64,000 nt of DNA from an uncultured Clostridia bacterium (GCA_937858235.1 CALLZZ010000575.1:55090-119089), one strand, 5' to 3'; shown: positions 1 through 9,013, counted from the stretch's first letter. Numbers and translations: made by a program. The notes: a model not told the origin generated them from the sequence alone.

Positions 1-2
1 AC

Positions 3-365
3 TATGACGAGGTGTATCACGGTGTGCGGGAAGGTTATAGCGGCGCCTACCAGCCCATGGCAGGCGATTTTGATGAAAGCCTTGACTATGGTGATATTTA
101 TGAAAGGCTGGATAGTATACTCGGCTTATCAGTGAGTAGCTTCTACCATGAAAAGCGTACCTCGGACGGAAAGCTGGAGTTTAAGGTGTGGGGTTTGGAT
201 GTGGATATCCGAAACGCTCCCTTTGCGTCAGGCGACCAAGCCTCCACCCGTTTTGAAGCGGACAGCACCATCATGCTGGAGGTTCCCGTATCCTTTGGAG
301 AAAAACTGCTGCCGCCCATGCGCATCAAAGTCAAGACCGGCGCCGGATACACACCGAGATTTTAA
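3..365 (+). CDS. ICE transfer-region protein, 3' part (truncated by window edge)
   Basis: The frame is open to the first base of the window, so this is the C-terminal part (about 120 residues) of a gene starting upstream. It ends in a basic GAGYTPRF tail. I do not recognise a catalytic motif. Its position directly upstream of a membrane-anchored small protein and the secretion genes suggests a component of the conjugation apparatus. It may be a small pilin-like DUF4320-type protein, but that is a guess from position. Confidence 0.55.
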   Translation, partial: YDEVYHGVREGYSGAYQPMAGDFDESLDYGDIYERLDSILGLSVSSFYHEKRTSDGKLEFKVWGLDVDIRNAPFASGDQASTRFEADSTIMLEVPVSFGEKLLPPMRIKVKTGAGYTPRF

Positions 366-473
366 CCCTGCGGAAAAGCCTTTATAACTAAAGATAGACT
401 TTTGAGGAAGTTCGTGGTAGGGTGTGACTTAAGAAGGAAACTCTCAGAAATTTACAGATAGGAGGATGCTCTT

Positions 474-1031
474 ATGAAAAATATAAACGATAAAACGAAA
501 AAACGGCTGATCATAACCGGCTGTCTTGCCCTCTGTGTGGTGCTGGTGGCGCTGATTGGACAGCAGTTTCAAAGTCCAAAGCCGGGGGATAATCTGCTCC
601 CGCCTCAAAGCTCCGGGGTGGGCGATGTGACGATAAACCCAAATGCATCAGGCAATACAGAGAACGAAAAAGAGATTATTGTAACGCCGCCTGATACCAC
701 CCAACCCGCAAACACTGACAACGGCGCAGTTTCCAGTGGCACAGAGCAGACCATCCAGGGTGATGCAACCAAGCCGGAATATACCGAGGAACAGCTTAAA
801 GACCCTGTTCAGAAACCCAATGGCGAAAAAGTCACGGAACAGGATAAGCCTGTCGATCATGATAAGGTAGAACAGCCGAAAGATACACCCAAACCGCAGG
901 AGCCATCTAAACCCATCCGCGGTGGGAACAGCATTCCCGGCTTTGATAATGTGCCAAACTTGGGTGAGAATCAAGTGATTGAGGGAAAAAGCGATGGTGA
1001 CATCAACAAGCAAGTCGGGACTATGGACTGA
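474..1031 (+). CDS. DUF6550-like membrane-anchored ICE protein
   Basis: This 185-residue protein has a short basic N-terminus, one hydrophobic segment (about residues 12-29) and a long hydrophilic, Pro/Thr/Gln/Glu-rich tail likely to be outside the membrane. It is preceded by a good AGGAGG site 8-9 bases before the ATG. Small proteins of this design occur in the transfer operons of clostridial ICEs; the family name is from memory. Function is unknown. An extracellular stalk or spacer around the mating channel would fit. An intrinsic terminator follows. Confidence 0.6.
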   Translation: MKNINDKTKKRLIITGCLALCVVLVALIGQQFQSPKPGDNLLPPQSSGVGDVTINPNASGNTENEKEIIVTPPDTTQPANTDNGAVSSGTEQTIQGDATKPEYTEEQLKDPVQKPNGEKVTEQDKPVDHDKVEQPKDTPKPQEPSKPIRGGNSIPGFDNVPNLGENQVIEGKSDGDINKQVGTMD

Positions 1032-1051
1032 CCGCCTCAATGAATAAAACT

Positions 1052-1086
1052 TTAAGCACGGTTGAAAAATACCGTGCTTTTATTTT
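1052..1086 (+). terminator. Intrinsic terminator after the DUF6550-like gene
   Basis: AAGCACGGT and ACCGTGCTT form a 9-bp stem with an 8-base loop, followed by TTTATTTT. It lies 20 bases after the stop codon and 20 bases before the next ribosome binding site, so it probably lowers rather than abolishes downstream expression. Confidence 0.75.
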
Positions 1087-1107
1087 GAGAAAAAACAGGA
1101 GGGCAAA

Positions 1108-2808
1108 ATGAAAAAACTACTTTTGAGAGTCTTGCCGCTGTTCCTCATTTTTTGCCTGATCTGCCCGATGACCGCTTTTGCGGATACAGGCGGAAGCGGA
1201 AATATTGACGGTGGTGGTGGTGGCATGGGTCAAGGAACCAGCACCAATTCGTGGAGTTCTGGCAACGAAGGGGTGCGTGTCACTGTGGTTCGTGCAAGCG
1301 ACCATGCGGCAGTCACCACACCTATTGATTTGAGCAATAAATCCCCGTCATCTTCAATTTATCATTTCGGTAAGGTCAGCAAAATACAGTACAACAACGG
1401 CAGAAATTTGCAAGCTGTCCAAGGCGGCTATACCACCATAAAACCACCTCAAGCCATTCCAAAAGTTATCAGTACCAATGGTAGCAATAACATTGATGCG
1501 CTCAAAAAATACTTTTGCTCTGAGTTTTTGGTGCAGCTCATCTCAAATCATACAGGAATGGATTACGATGTTCTGATTGGTGGTGAGTACAAGTTGCTCC
1601 TTGAACCCTTTGCTTTTTATAAATTTGAGGGCAATATGTTTGCCACCACCGCTACCGAAGCGGCGCTCTATGATGAGCAGACAAGCGGCCTGTTAAGAAA
1701 GCGTATGGTGTCGCTCACCCATAAGAATCTGCCTCTTGCTATGTTTCTGGAGACAAGCGACCTTGGCTACCCCGCATGGGGGGGCAGTAAAAGCAGTGCC
1801 GCATCCAATGCGGATATCAAGTCCAGCCTTGGGCTTGGCATCGTCCGTTTTACGGAGAAGCCGGAAAAACCTCAGATTGACACCTACGATTATGAGTACC
1901 GTGTAAATACGGATGTCATTACGGCGGTCAGGATTAGCGGAGGCCAGTCTGATCCTGACAGGCCCACCCGTGTCAGCTTTAATATAGGCGGTCAAACCTA
2001 TAACGTGGGCAATGTCTACTATCCGAGTGGCGACAGCCAGCTTGCATGGGTGAAATGGAAAACTCCTGATACCGAGCAGAATATAGCTATTCATGTCTCG
2101 GTATCAGGCCCCGGCAGTACGGCTAAGACCAGCCTCAATGTGAAAATCGTTGACATTAACAAGAACCCTCCGCCCAATCCAGTAGCCGATGACCGCAACG
2201 ACAGTTACCACGGCACCGCTGTACCAAGCAGAGCTGTGAAAAGCTCTGCAAGCTGGAGTGTCTGGCGGCCTTGGTGGCAGGAATATTGGGTATGGCATAG
2301 TGATTATGACGACGAGGGAAACGATAACGGATACTGGTGCGATCACGGATGGTGGGAATTTGACCTGGACCGTTACAGCGCCAGCCTTACCTCTGCTATG
2401 AGCATCAGGTGTGATGATAAAAATCCGACTGCCAGCGGGAGGACGATGAAATCAGGCTATGGCATCAACCAAACCATCACAGGGAGCATCAGCTCCAATC
2501 AAAGCTCGGCAGTTACCCAGCCACAGAATGCGGTCAGCTATTTCCCGGAATTCGGCTACGAAACCTATTGGCGGCTCTTGGAGCGTATGGGTTCGGGGCG
2601 GTTTGAGTTTCAGATTAACCATTATTCCACCTACAAAAACCGTACCCATTTCAGCCCAATCTGGATGCCCGATGGAGCCTATATCGTCAATACATGGCTT
2701 ATTGATGGATGGACTCCGGATGGAATGCTGTCAGCCAATCTTACAGACGGCTTGACCATAAGGGGCAACTTGTGGCAGGACTGGCATATCAGTCCTAAAA
2801 TGCCTTAG
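1108..2808 (+). CDS. Secreted Trp/Tyr-rich ICE surface protein
   Basis: The 566-residue product begins with a classical signal peptide (MKK, a Leu/Phe-rich core, then an AFAD cleavage region near residue 26). A Gly-rich linker and a long mature part follow. The mature part has a Trp-rich middle (near residues 380-420, several Trp within 40 residues) and ends in a mixed aromatic region. There is no C-terminal membrane anchor or sortase motif. I cannot name a family. Position in the transfer operon and export suggest a surface role in mating-pair formation or wall attachment. AGGAGG precedes the ATG. Confidence 0.75.
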   Translation: MKKLLLRVLPLFLIFCLICPMTAFADTGGSGNIDGGGGGMGQGTSTNSWSSGNEGVRVTVVRASDHAAVTTPIDLSNKSPSSSIYHFGKVSKIQYNNGRNLQAVQGGYTTIKPPQAIPKVISTNGSNNIDALKKYFCSEFLVQLISNHTGMDYDVLIGGEYKLLLEPFAFYKFEGNMFATTATEAALYDEQTSGLLRKRMVSLTHKNLPLAMFLETSDLGYPAWGGSKSSAASNADIKSSLGLGIVRFTEKPEKPQIDTYDYEYRVNTDVITAVRISGGQSDPDRPTRVSFNIGGQTYNVGNVYYPSGDSQLAWVKWKTPDTEQNIAIHVSVSGPGSTAKTSLNVKIVDINKNPPPNPVADDRNDSYHGTAVPSRAVKSSASWSVWRPWWQEYWVWHSDYDDEGNDNGYWCDHGWWEFDLDRYSASLTSAMSIRCDDKNPTASGRTMKSGYGINQTITGSISSNQSSAVTQPQNAVSYFPEFGYETYWRLLERMGSGRFEFQINHYSTYKNRTHFSPIWMPDGAYIVNTWLIDGWTPDGMLSANLTDGLTIRGNLWQDWHISPKMP

Positions 2809-2826
2809 CCATAAAACAGAAAAAGA

Positions 2827-2862
2827 ACAAGGCCACAGGAGCTATTCTGTGGCCTTGTCTCA
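2827..2862 (+). terminator. Strong hairpin after the surface-protein gene
   Basis: ACAAGGCCACAG pairs with CTGTGGCCTTGT (12 bp, 8-base loop). Only a weak T tract follows, so it may act as an attenuator between the surface protein and the DUF3852-like gene, or as an mRNA 3'-end protector. Confidence 0.6.
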
Positions 2863-2882
2863 ACTTTAGAAAGGTGGTCTCT

Positions 2883-3224
2883 ATGAAAAAACAGCGAAAA
2901 TTTGCGCTCATATTTTGCCTTGTTTTGCTGATCGCGCTTGCGTTTGGAACGACTGCATACGCCGCTCCCACCGGCGATGTGGCCGGGGCGATTGAGGACA
3001 CTTGGCGAGATGCCTCGGGGCAGATCAAGACCGTTGTCAATAAGGTGGTGTTCCCCGCCATTGACCTGATTCTTGCGGTATTCTTCTTTGCCAAACTTGG
3101 GCTCGCTTATTTTGATTATCGCAAACATGGGCAGTTCGAATGGGCGGCGCCGGCAATCCTGTTCGCTTGCTTGGTGTTTACACTGACAGCGCCGCTTTAT
3201 ATCTGGCAGATACTCGGAATATAA
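2883..3224 (+). CDS. DUF3852-like small conjugation membrane protein
   Basis: About 113 residues starting at the ATG at 2883, which follows an AGAAAGGTGG site. There is a cleavable signal peptide ending near AYAAP. Then come an amphipathic region (about 35-55) and two hydrophobic segments (about 60-80 and 92-110), ending at the extreme C-terminus. This is the layout of small VirB2-like or accessory subunits found just upstream of the VirB6-like gene in clostridial ICEs. The DUF assignment is from memory; a VirB2-type role is inference. Confidence 0.7.
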   Translation: MKKQRKFALIFCLVLLIALAFGTTAYAAPTGDVAGAIEDTWRDASGQIKTVVNKVVFPAIDLILAVFFFAKLGLAYFDYRKHGQFEWAAPAILFACLVFTLTAPLYIWQILGI

Positions 3225-3247
3225 GAGATAGTTGCGTTTACATCAGA

Positions 3248-3285
3248 AAAACAAGGAGAGCGGCACGAGTCGCTCTCCTTGTTTT
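3248..3285. terminator. Bidirectional terminator between convergent genes
   Basis: AACAAGGAGAGCG pairs with CGCTCTCCTTGTT (13 bp, 8-base loop), with A-rich and T-rich flanks on opposite sides. It can therefore end the gene at 2883-3224 and also the small minus-strand gene at 3299-3466. Confidence 0.85.
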
Positions 3286-3298
3286 CCTAAAATGATTT

Positions 3299-3466
3299 CT
3301 ATTCTTTCTCCTTTTCCGACTCCAGCTCTTTCCCAAGCTCAAGCACAACGCCGTCGTCACCAGAGATAAAAAGTTCCTCTGTTTTTTGCTGCGCACGCTG
3401 AAGCAACGAAATGGCATCCGTCACATCGTTGAACAGCAAATCATACATTTTTCTGTAATCTGCCAC
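3299..3466 (-). CDS. Small acidic ICE protein on the opposite strand
   Basis: A 55-residue frame starts at GTG with a full AGGAGG site (AGGAGGTCAATTAC before the start) and ends at TAG. The protein begins ADYRKMYDLLFNDVTDAI, then has a helical Gln/Glu-rich stretch and a highly charged acidic tail. Its codon use, ribosome site and bidirectional terminator show a genuine gene, although it is only 168 bp and runs against all its neighbours. Similar 50-60-residue proteins occur in clostridial mobile elements, as far as I recall. No function is known; the helical, acidic character would fit a small regulator. Confidence 0.75.
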   Translation of the reverse strand: MADYRKMYDLLFNDVTDAISLLQRAQQKTEELFISGDDGVVLELGKELESEKEKE

Positions 3467-3626
3467 GTAATTGACCTCCTAAAATTATTTCGGTGGCCAC
3501 CGTTGTGTGGTATTGAAACTCTGAAGGAGCTGATTGTCAAGTTGTTTTTGAACTATTATCAAGTATTACTCACTGCTCGAAATCTGTAAACGAGATTTTT
3601 TACATGTTAAGGGAGGTGAATATCAA

Positions 3627-4529
3627 ATGTTTATATGGGATTTTGTCCTTGGAACCGTGATGGATCAGATCATCGAATGGCTCTATGGACAGGTGGTCGG
3701 CTTCCTTGCCGACTTTTTTGCACAGATGGGAAACATGGGCGTGGAGCTGTTTGAAATGAATTGGGTAAAGTCCATCGTCCTGTTTTTTTCTTATCTGGCT
3801 TGGGCGCTGTATGGGACCGGCCTTGTAGTCTCGGTATTTGAAACCGGCATTGAGTACCAGCATGGCCGGGGCAGCGTGAAGGATGCCACCTTAAATGCCC
3901 TCAAAGGCTTTATGGCGGTGTCCCTTTTTACAATCCTGCCGGTGGAGCTGTTCAAGCTCTCGGTCAATCTCCAGAGCAGCATCACGGCGGGAATCACCGG
4001 CTATGGAAGCAGCTTTGGTGACCTTGCAGGAAATATCATTGCCGAGCTTGGCAGCTCGCCGGATGTCGGCGGTGCCATGGGCTCCGGCGTCTTTGGAGGT
4101 CTGGCAGTCATTACAAGCCCCATCTTGATGCTCTTTATCATAATCATGATGGGCTATGCAGTCATTAAAGTGTTCTTTGCCAACCTGAAGCGGGGTGGCA
4201 TTTTGCTGATACAGATTGCCGTGGGCAGCCTGTATATGTTCTCCGTTCCTCGCGGATATCTGGATGGATTTACGCAGTGGTGCAAGCAGATCATTGGCCT
4301 GTGCCTCACCACTTTTTTGCAGGCCACCATCCTCGCCGCAGGGCTTATGGTGTTGCGAACCCATGCCCTGCTGGGGCTTGGGCTGATGCTGTCAGCCGGA
4401 GAAGTGCCGAGGATTGCCGGAGCCTTTGGCTTGGACACCAGTACAAGAGCAAATTTGATGTCCGCTGTTTATACCGCACAGGCGGCTGTCAGTACCACCC
4501 GCACCATCGTGCAGGCGGTGGCAAAATAA
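3627..4529 (+). CDS. VirB6/TrbL-like channel membrane protein (DUF6045-like)
   Basis: The 300-residue product has about six hydrophobic segments, no signal peptide, a large central Gly/Ser-rich hydrophilic loop (about 125-160) and a C-terminal helix, the design of polytopic VirB6/TrbL inner-membrane proteins of type IV secretion systems. It is preceded by AAGGGAGGTGA. Its place upstream of PrgI and VirB4 is the normal order in Gram-positive ICEs. It should form part of the DNA-translocation channel in the cytoplasmic membrane. Confidence 0.85.
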   Translation: MFIWDFVLGTVMDQIIEWLYGQVVGFLADFFAQMGNMGVELFEMNWVKSIVLFFSYLAWALYGTGLVVSVFETGIEYQHGRGSVKDATLNALKGFMAVSLFTILPVELFKLSVNLQSSITAGITGYGSSFGDLAGNIIAELGSSPDVGGAMGSGVFGGLAVITSPILMLFIIIMMGYAVIKVFFANLKRGGILLIQIAVGSLYMFSVPRGYLDGFTQWCKQIIGLCLTTFLQATILAAGLMVLRTHALLGLGLMLSAGEVPRIAGAFGLDTSTRANLMSAVYTAQAAVSTTRTIVQAVAK

Positions 4530-4548
4530 CTAAGAAAGGAAAAAGCAT

Positions 4549-4932
4549 ATGAAGATAATCTATGTGGCGTCCCCCTATGCCGGGGACATCCAAAAGAATA
4601 CCGAGTTTGCCAAGAGAGCGTGCCGCCATGTTATGAACGAGGGGCACGCTTTTTTTGCGCCCCATTTGCTGTATCCGCAGCTCCTCAACGACGCCAACCC
4701 CCATGAGCGGCAGACCGGACTTGACATGGGCATTGCCATGCTATCCCGCTGCGATGAGCTGTGGTGCTATGGCGACCGGATCTCACCGGGGATGCGCCTT
4801 GAAATTGAGGAAGCAGCCAGACTCGGAATCCTGGTTCACCGGGTAATGGAACAGAAAAACGGCTTTACCGTAGGCAAAGTAAAATACAGCGCACCGGCCG
4901 AGGCTCCTTCATTGGCAATGGGTATGGTCTGA
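4549..4932 (+). CDS. DUF4406/DUF7768-type nucleoside 2-deoxyribosyltransferase-like protein
   Basis: The 127-residue protein opens with IYVASPYAGD and later has a helix with H..ER, followed by a CDELW..GDRISPGM segment. This is the compact Rossmann-like pattern of nucleoside 2-deoxyribosyltransferase relatives commonly carried by phages and ICEs. A substrate is not known; nucleotide salvage or base modification in defence evasion are possibilities. The gene overlaps the methyltransferase start by one base (TGATG), so the two are translationally coupled and may work together on DNA or nucleotides. Confidence 0.75.
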   Translation: MKIIYVASPYAGDIQKNTEFAKRACRHVMNEGHAFFAPHLLYPQLLNDANPHERQTGLDMGIAMLSRCDELWCYGDRISPGMRLEIEEAARLGILVHRVMEQKNGFTVGKVKYSAPAEAPSLAMGMV

Positions 4933-5201
4933 TGATGACGATGGGGAGCCTCTTTGATGGGATTGGAGGCTTCCCGCTTGCTGCTGTCCGTAACGGAATC
5001 ACTCCTGTATGGGCAAGCGAAATCGAAGCCTTTCCCATCGAAGTGACGAAAATACGATTCCCCGAAATGCTCCATGTCGGGGATATTATAAAGCTGGATG
5101 GAGCAACCCTGCCGCCCGTGGATGTTATTACGGGCGGCTCGCCCTGTCAGGATTATGCCGAGGAAATAGTTATCCCGAAGTTTAAGCCACAGCCCTTGTA
5201 A
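4932..5201 (+). pseudogene. DNA cytosine-5 methyltransferase, 5' fragment
   Basis: Residues 1-74 are a normal C5-methyltransferase N-terminus: motif I (GSLFDGIGGFPLA, AdoMet binding), an acidic motif II region and motif IV (GGSPCQD) with the catalytic cysteine. After the codon for that Asp (5151-5153) the frame enters a RIT-type insertion and stops after 15 foreign residues. The rest of the gene continues at 9042 in the same frame. As it stands the fragment lacks motifs VI-X and cannot methylate DNA. Confidence 0.93.
5147..5154. repeat. Left 8-bp direct repeat (TCAGGATT)
   Basis: This repeat is identical to 9035-9042. It is either the crossover core shared by element and target or a target duplication. 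It lies on the CAG-GAT codons of methyltransferase motif IV. Confidence 0.85.
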
Positions 5202-5234
5202 ATAAAGGGATTGTGGTCAAAAAATTCGGGATAA
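5151..5234 (+). repeat. Left terminal inverted repeat of the RIT element
   Basis: It matches the reverse complement of 8927-9010; the first 50 bases are identical. Within it TTATCCCGAA (5170-5179) and TTCGGGATAA (5225-5234) face each other, giving a nested palindrome that is probably a pair of recombinase binding sites. Confidence 0.9.
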
Positions 5235-5251
5235 CAATATTGGGTATTTCA

Positions 5252-6277
5252 TCAGATTAAGCCAGAGAGCTTGAGGATCATTTCATCATCATTAATCCAA
5301 ATCGGCACAGGTGGTGAAGCGCTGCCTCGAACAACATCGGCCTTGTCAATTGCAGCGCGTTTCATTTCGGTGTCCGCGTAGGCGTAAACTTTGGTTGTTT
5401 CCTCACTGGCATGGCCGAGATATTCGGAAAGCAGCATCATCGGCATTCCCTGGTGGTACAGGTGCATTGCTCTGGTATGCCTGAGCATGTGGGCGTGAAT
5501 ATGCGGTGGAACCTCAGGGCAGGCACGGCAAGCTAAATCACCGTATTTTTTCAGAAACAGTGCCACCGTATCTGCGGACATCGGCTGTTGTATTCCGTGA
5601 ATAATGGTATAGAATAAAGGTTTTTCGCTGTCCATCGGTTCGCAGGGATGAAATGTGCGCAAATATCGCTCACAATGCTGAACTGTTCTGGAAAGCAAAG
5701 GTACAGTGCGAGTTTTGCTTCCTTTCCCGTGTAAATAGGCAATGGGGTGCTGAACACGAATGCGTAAGTCACGAACCTTCATGTCCAAAAGTTCACCGCA
5801 GCGCGCCGCTGTATCATACATCAGCACCATGAAAAAGGAATTGCGCAGCCCGGTTCGCTTTGCCGGATCGGGCTGTTTCAGCAATGCCTCCAGCGCTGTT
5901 TCCGAAAGATACTCTACCACCTTGCTTTGCGGCGTTTTAATCGGAACATTTTGGACGGTTACGCTTAATGCGATCTGCGTGCAGTCAAGCTCCCCGGCGT
6001 AATCAAAAAATGAGCGCAATACCATAAGCCGTTGGTTGCGGGTATTGACGCCGCAGTGCCGGTCATTTTCCAGCCAATCAAGAAAATTCAGAATCATTTC
6101 TCTGTTCATGGTATCAAATCGTATTTGCTTAACGGACATCCTTTGTTCCGTCCGCAAATACAGAATGAATAGATTCAGTGCCTGGCGGTAGGATCGAATC
6201 GTGTTTTCGCTGAAACATCTTTGGTTGGGCAGATATTCCAGCAGGAAGCTCCTAACGGTGTTAAAAAAATCATTCAT
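5252..6277 (-). CDS. RIT tyrosine recombinase, third gene
   Basis: The 341-residue tyrosine recombinase has an N-terminal SAM-like core-binding domain (about 5-105) and a catalytic domain with the Arg box (ARCGELLDMKVRDL), a Lys region (HGKGSKTRTVPL), the HMLRHTRA box, LGHASEETTKVYAYAD with the second His, and the nucleophilic Tyr. All catalytic residues appear present. Its ATG overlaps the end of the previous recombinase gene by 8 bases (ATGAATGA), so it is translated last of the three. It should act with its two partners in moving the element. Confidence 0.92.
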   Translation of the reverse strand: MNDFFNTVRSFLLEYLPNQRCFSENTIRSYRQALNLFILYLRTEQRMSVKQIRFDTMNREMILNFLDWLENDRHCGVNTRNQRLMVLRSFFDYAGELDCTQIALSVTVQNVPIKTPQSKVVEYLSETALEALLKQPDPAKRTGLRNSFFMVLMYDTAARCGELLDMKVRDLRIRVQHPIAYLHGKGSKTRTVPLLSRTVQHCERYLRTFHPCEPMDSEKPLFYTIIHGIQQPMSADTVALFLKKYGDLACRACPEVPPHIHAHMLRHTRAMHLYHQGMPMMLLSEYLGHASEETTKVYAYADTEMKRAAIDKADVVRGSASPPVPIWINDDEMILKLSGLI

Positions 6278-7238
6278 CGCATTCCACCTCCGGCAGAAGA
6301 TGTTCTGACGCTGAATAATCGAACCCCGTCATTTTTTCAAACAGGCCCGGAACCAAGTGGATATAGTAATATGTGTCGCTTAACTGCGCGTGGCCCATAT
6401 ACGCGCTGAGATACGGCAGCATGGCGGTTACGTCCTTGCCATCACACATCCACTGGTACAGACGGTGCGTCGCGAATGTGTGCCGGAAGTCGTAAAGCCT
6501 GGGGGAATACTCGCCGGACGTTCCAATTCCTGCTTTCGCTTTGGCAATGCGGAAAGTTTTGTTGAGTCCTACTTTACCATAAATATTTCCGTTGGAATCA
6601 GGAAAAAACAGTTCGCGTCCGGGCATGACTTTAGAAACTGTTTCATCATACTTCCGGCATATTTCCGTAACATCATCCGCCATCATCACGATCCGGCTTT
6701 TGTGGCCTTTGCTTTCTACAATATCCAGCCGCCCCTTTTCCAAATCCACATCAGCGGTACGGAGCTTTCGGGTCTCGCAAGGGCGTAAACCACAGCAGTA
6801 TAGCAAGCGGACAAGTGTTGGGAAGACAAAGTGGCGGATAGGATACCCCTTGCGGGGCCGCAGATGGTCTAAAACATTCCACAGCGCGGCGATTTCTTCT
6901 TCACTGTAAATGTGCGGGATATGCCGCGGACCTTTCTTCGCGAAATTCGGTGTGAGAACAAACGCCGGTTCCCCGCAGCGGTTCAGGTAACGGGCAAATT
7001 CCCTGACCGGCATTAAACGGTTGCGAAAGGTGTTGTTGCCCTCTGTATCTTTCCGAACTGCCCACGCCAAACAAATCTCTTTGGTTAGAGTGGTTTCGGA
7101 GGGGAATTTGTCAAGGCAGAACCGGTCAAAGTCGAGCAGCAGTCGTAACGATTCGTCATACGGAAAACCGACGGCATTCTTTTGCTGTGCGAAGCCGCGC
7201 AGGCGCTCGGAAAAAAGGCTCTTAAACGTATGCTTCAC
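6270..7238 (-). CDS. RIT tyrosine recombinase, second gene
   Basis: The 322-residue product has an N-terminal core-binding region and a catalytic domain with CCGLRPCETRKLR (Arg I), SKGHKSRIV (Lys), DFRHTFATH (H-x-x-R box, here with Tyr-Asp before it), MGHAQLSDTYYYIHL (second His and Tyr). It starts at GTG overlapping the first recombinase stop in GTGA. Length and motif set are normal for an active integrase. Confidence 0.92.
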   Translation of the reverse strand: MKHTFKSLFSERLRGFAQQKNAVGFPYDESLRLLLDFDRFCLDKFPSETTLTKEICLAWAVRKDTEGNNTFRNRLMPVREFARYLNRCGEPAFVLTPNFAKKGPRHIPHIYSEEEIAALWNVLDHLRPRKGYPIRHFVFPTLVRLLYCCGLRPCETRKLRTADVDLEKGRLDIVESKGHKSRIVMMADDVTEICRKYDETVSKVMPGRELFFPDSNGNIYGKVGLNKTFRIAKAKAGIGTSGEYSPRLYDFRHTFATHRLYQWMCDGKDVTAMLPYLSAYMGHAQLSDTYYYIHLVPGLFEKMTGFDYSASEHLLPEVECDE

Positions 7239-8848
7239 ACCAAATCACCCGCCTTTCCGCAGGGCACAAGCCCCAGCGCGCAGGTTTTCAGGCCCTGCTC
7301 ATCTACGGATAGATACGGTTTCGCCGAATCAATCTTTGAATGCCCCAAAAGTTGTCGGAGCAATTCAAGCGGTATCTCGTTTTGCAGCAGCCGGGTTCCA
7401 AACGACCGCCGGAAGCTGTGGAATCCCCGGCGGGGAATATGTGAAACAATGTTCGCACGGCGTAGATATTTTGTCACAAGGGCGCTGGCGCTACGATTGT
7501 TGATGGGGCGTAGTGCGCCAGTGTGACACAGGAAAATATACGGCAGATCACTTTCTGGACGGGCGTGGAGCAGATAGTCCGCGATTGCGTTGCCGCTTTC
7601 GGGTTCAAGAGGCAGACTTAGCTGCTTTCCCGTTTTTTGCTGAACAATGCGAATCTCCCCGGCCCGCCAGTCAATATTCTCCCGCTTGAGGTTGACAACA
7701 TCACAGGCGCGCAGGCCGGTTTGGGCAGCCAAGAGCATCATGGCGTAATCACGCTTGCCAAAGGCCGTTTCTAAATTTGGCTCATCCAGTAAGCGCGCTG
7801 TTTCACCACCAGTAAAGCCCTCTCGGAATACTGTTCTGCACGCGACCATCTCGGGAACCGCAAGGCTCAGGTTCTCCGGCGTAAAATTGTTTTCATACAA
7901 ATGCAGAAGAAATACCCGAACGGAAAAGATAGCCGAGTATAGTCCTCCGGTGTACCTATCTGCCATACGAGTTATGGTATCGCTGACCTCTGCCAAAGTA
8001 ATGCCGTCAAAGGATTTCCGGCCGCGTGCTTCCAGCTCGAAGAAAAAGGTGCGTATGGCGCTTCGGGCCACCTTGACCGTGCTGCCCGCAAGTATGCCCG
8101 TGCGATTGGCGTTGTCGCAGAAATGGAGAAGCAAGGCTGCAAATTCGGGAGCCGGTTCGCGTTGTCCCCAATCTGGGACCTTGTAGAGAGTAATATCTCC
8201 GGTTCGGTGCATTTCAGCCAGAAGGAAACTCGCTTTGCGCAGGTTCTGGTATGAAACCCGCGAAGTGAGCCCCTGCTCATATTTGCTCCGTATTTCCGCC
8301 ACCATGTCGGATACCAGCGATTCAGAATAGTGTACCAGCCCTTGCTCTGTGTGCCTGCGCAAAATGACTGTCATTCCTTCGGCTGTGTAATGCCGCACTG
8401 TTCGCTTCGTCAGGCCCGCTTTGAGAAGCTCTTGCTTAACTCGCCAAATCAGTGCGAAAAGGTCATCGGGGTCAGCCAGTTGTTCAGGTGTGGGCATGTC
8501 CAGCTCAACACTTTGGCGCGGTTTTCTCAGAACAGGTTCCCATGGTCTGAGCTCTGTCAATTCTACTGTACCGGTTTGTGCAAAGTGTTTGAGCAACTCA
8601 CTCCCGCGGCGAACCAGCCGCCATTTCCATTCGGAAAATTCTCTGCGCTCAAAAAGCTCGCGCTGTTCCAGCACAAACGCGTCAAGCATTTTGGCGCTCA
8701 CGTTCAGAACACCCTGGCGGGTGAAATGACGGATAACCGCGCCAAAACCTGTGGTTCGATACTCTTTCACCGTCTTTGCACTTGCGTCACCTTGCTTCAA
8801 CAGCCTTAACGACTGTTCGGCAACTTCTTGCAGATTAAATGTGTCCAT
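7235..8848 (-). CDS. RIT tyrosine recombinase, first and longest gene
   Basis: The 537-residue protein carries a C-terminal integrase domain: TGLRACDVVNLKRE (Arg I), QQKTGKQLSLPL (Lys), HSFRRSFGTRLL, LLGHSKIDSAKPYLSVD (His and Tyr). The first 300 residues are longer than in most integrases and hold two helical regions that look like repeated core-binding folds (about 5-80 and 110-190). It leads the operon; TATAAT on the minus strand (8902-8897) is a candidate -10 box 50 bases upstream. A GTCCAT-CGTTTA sequence occurs inverted on both sides of that box, which might be an autoregulatory site. Confidence 0.92.
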   Translation of the reverse strand: MDTFNLQEVAEQSLRLLKQGDASAKTVKEYRTTGFGAVIRHFTRQGVLNVSAKMLDAFVLEQRELFERREFSEWKWRLVRRGSELLKHFAQTGTVELTELRPWEPVLRKPRQSVELDMPTPEQLADPDDLFALIWRVKQELLKAGLTKRTVRHYTAEGMTVILRRHTEQGLVHYSESLVSDMVAEIRSKYEQGLTSRVSYQNLRKASFLLAEMHRTGDITLYKVPDWGQREPAPEFAALLLHFCDNANRTGILAGSTVKVARSAIRTFFFELEARGRKSFDGITLAEVSDTITRMADRYTGGLYSAIFSVRVFLLHLYENNFTPENLSLAVPEMVACRTVFREGFTGGETARLLDEPNLETAFGKRDYAMMLLAAQTGLRACDVVNLKRENIDWRAGEIRIVQQKTGKQLSLPLEPESGNAIADYLLHARPESDLPYIFLCHTGALRPINNRSASALVTKYLRRANIVSHIPRRGFHSFRRSFGTRLLQNEIPLELLRQLLGHSKIDSAKPYLSVDEQGLKTCALGLVPCGKAGDLV

Positions 8849-8926
8849 TCGTTTACCTCGTATTTTCAGATAGTCAGGTTAAAACCTACCTTTTCTATTA
8901 TACGAATAAACGATGGACACCATTTA

Positions 8927-9010
8927 TTATCCCGAGGTTTTTGACCGCAGACCCTTTATCTACAAGGGCTGTGGCTTAAACTTCGGGATAACTATTTCCT
9001 CGGCATAATC
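8927..9010 (-). repeat. Right terminal inverted repeat of the RIT element
   Basis: This is the reverse complement of the left repeat, diverging mainly in its inner third. It carries TTATCCCGAG (8927-8936) and TTCGGGATAA (8982-8991). Confidence 0.9.
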
Positions 9011-9013
9011 TTG

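Noticed and set aside
7021..7526. Open frames on the plus strand across the RIT recombinase genes
   Set aside because: They are antisense to genes with full catalytic motifs, have no ribosome sites and show no protein-like pattern.
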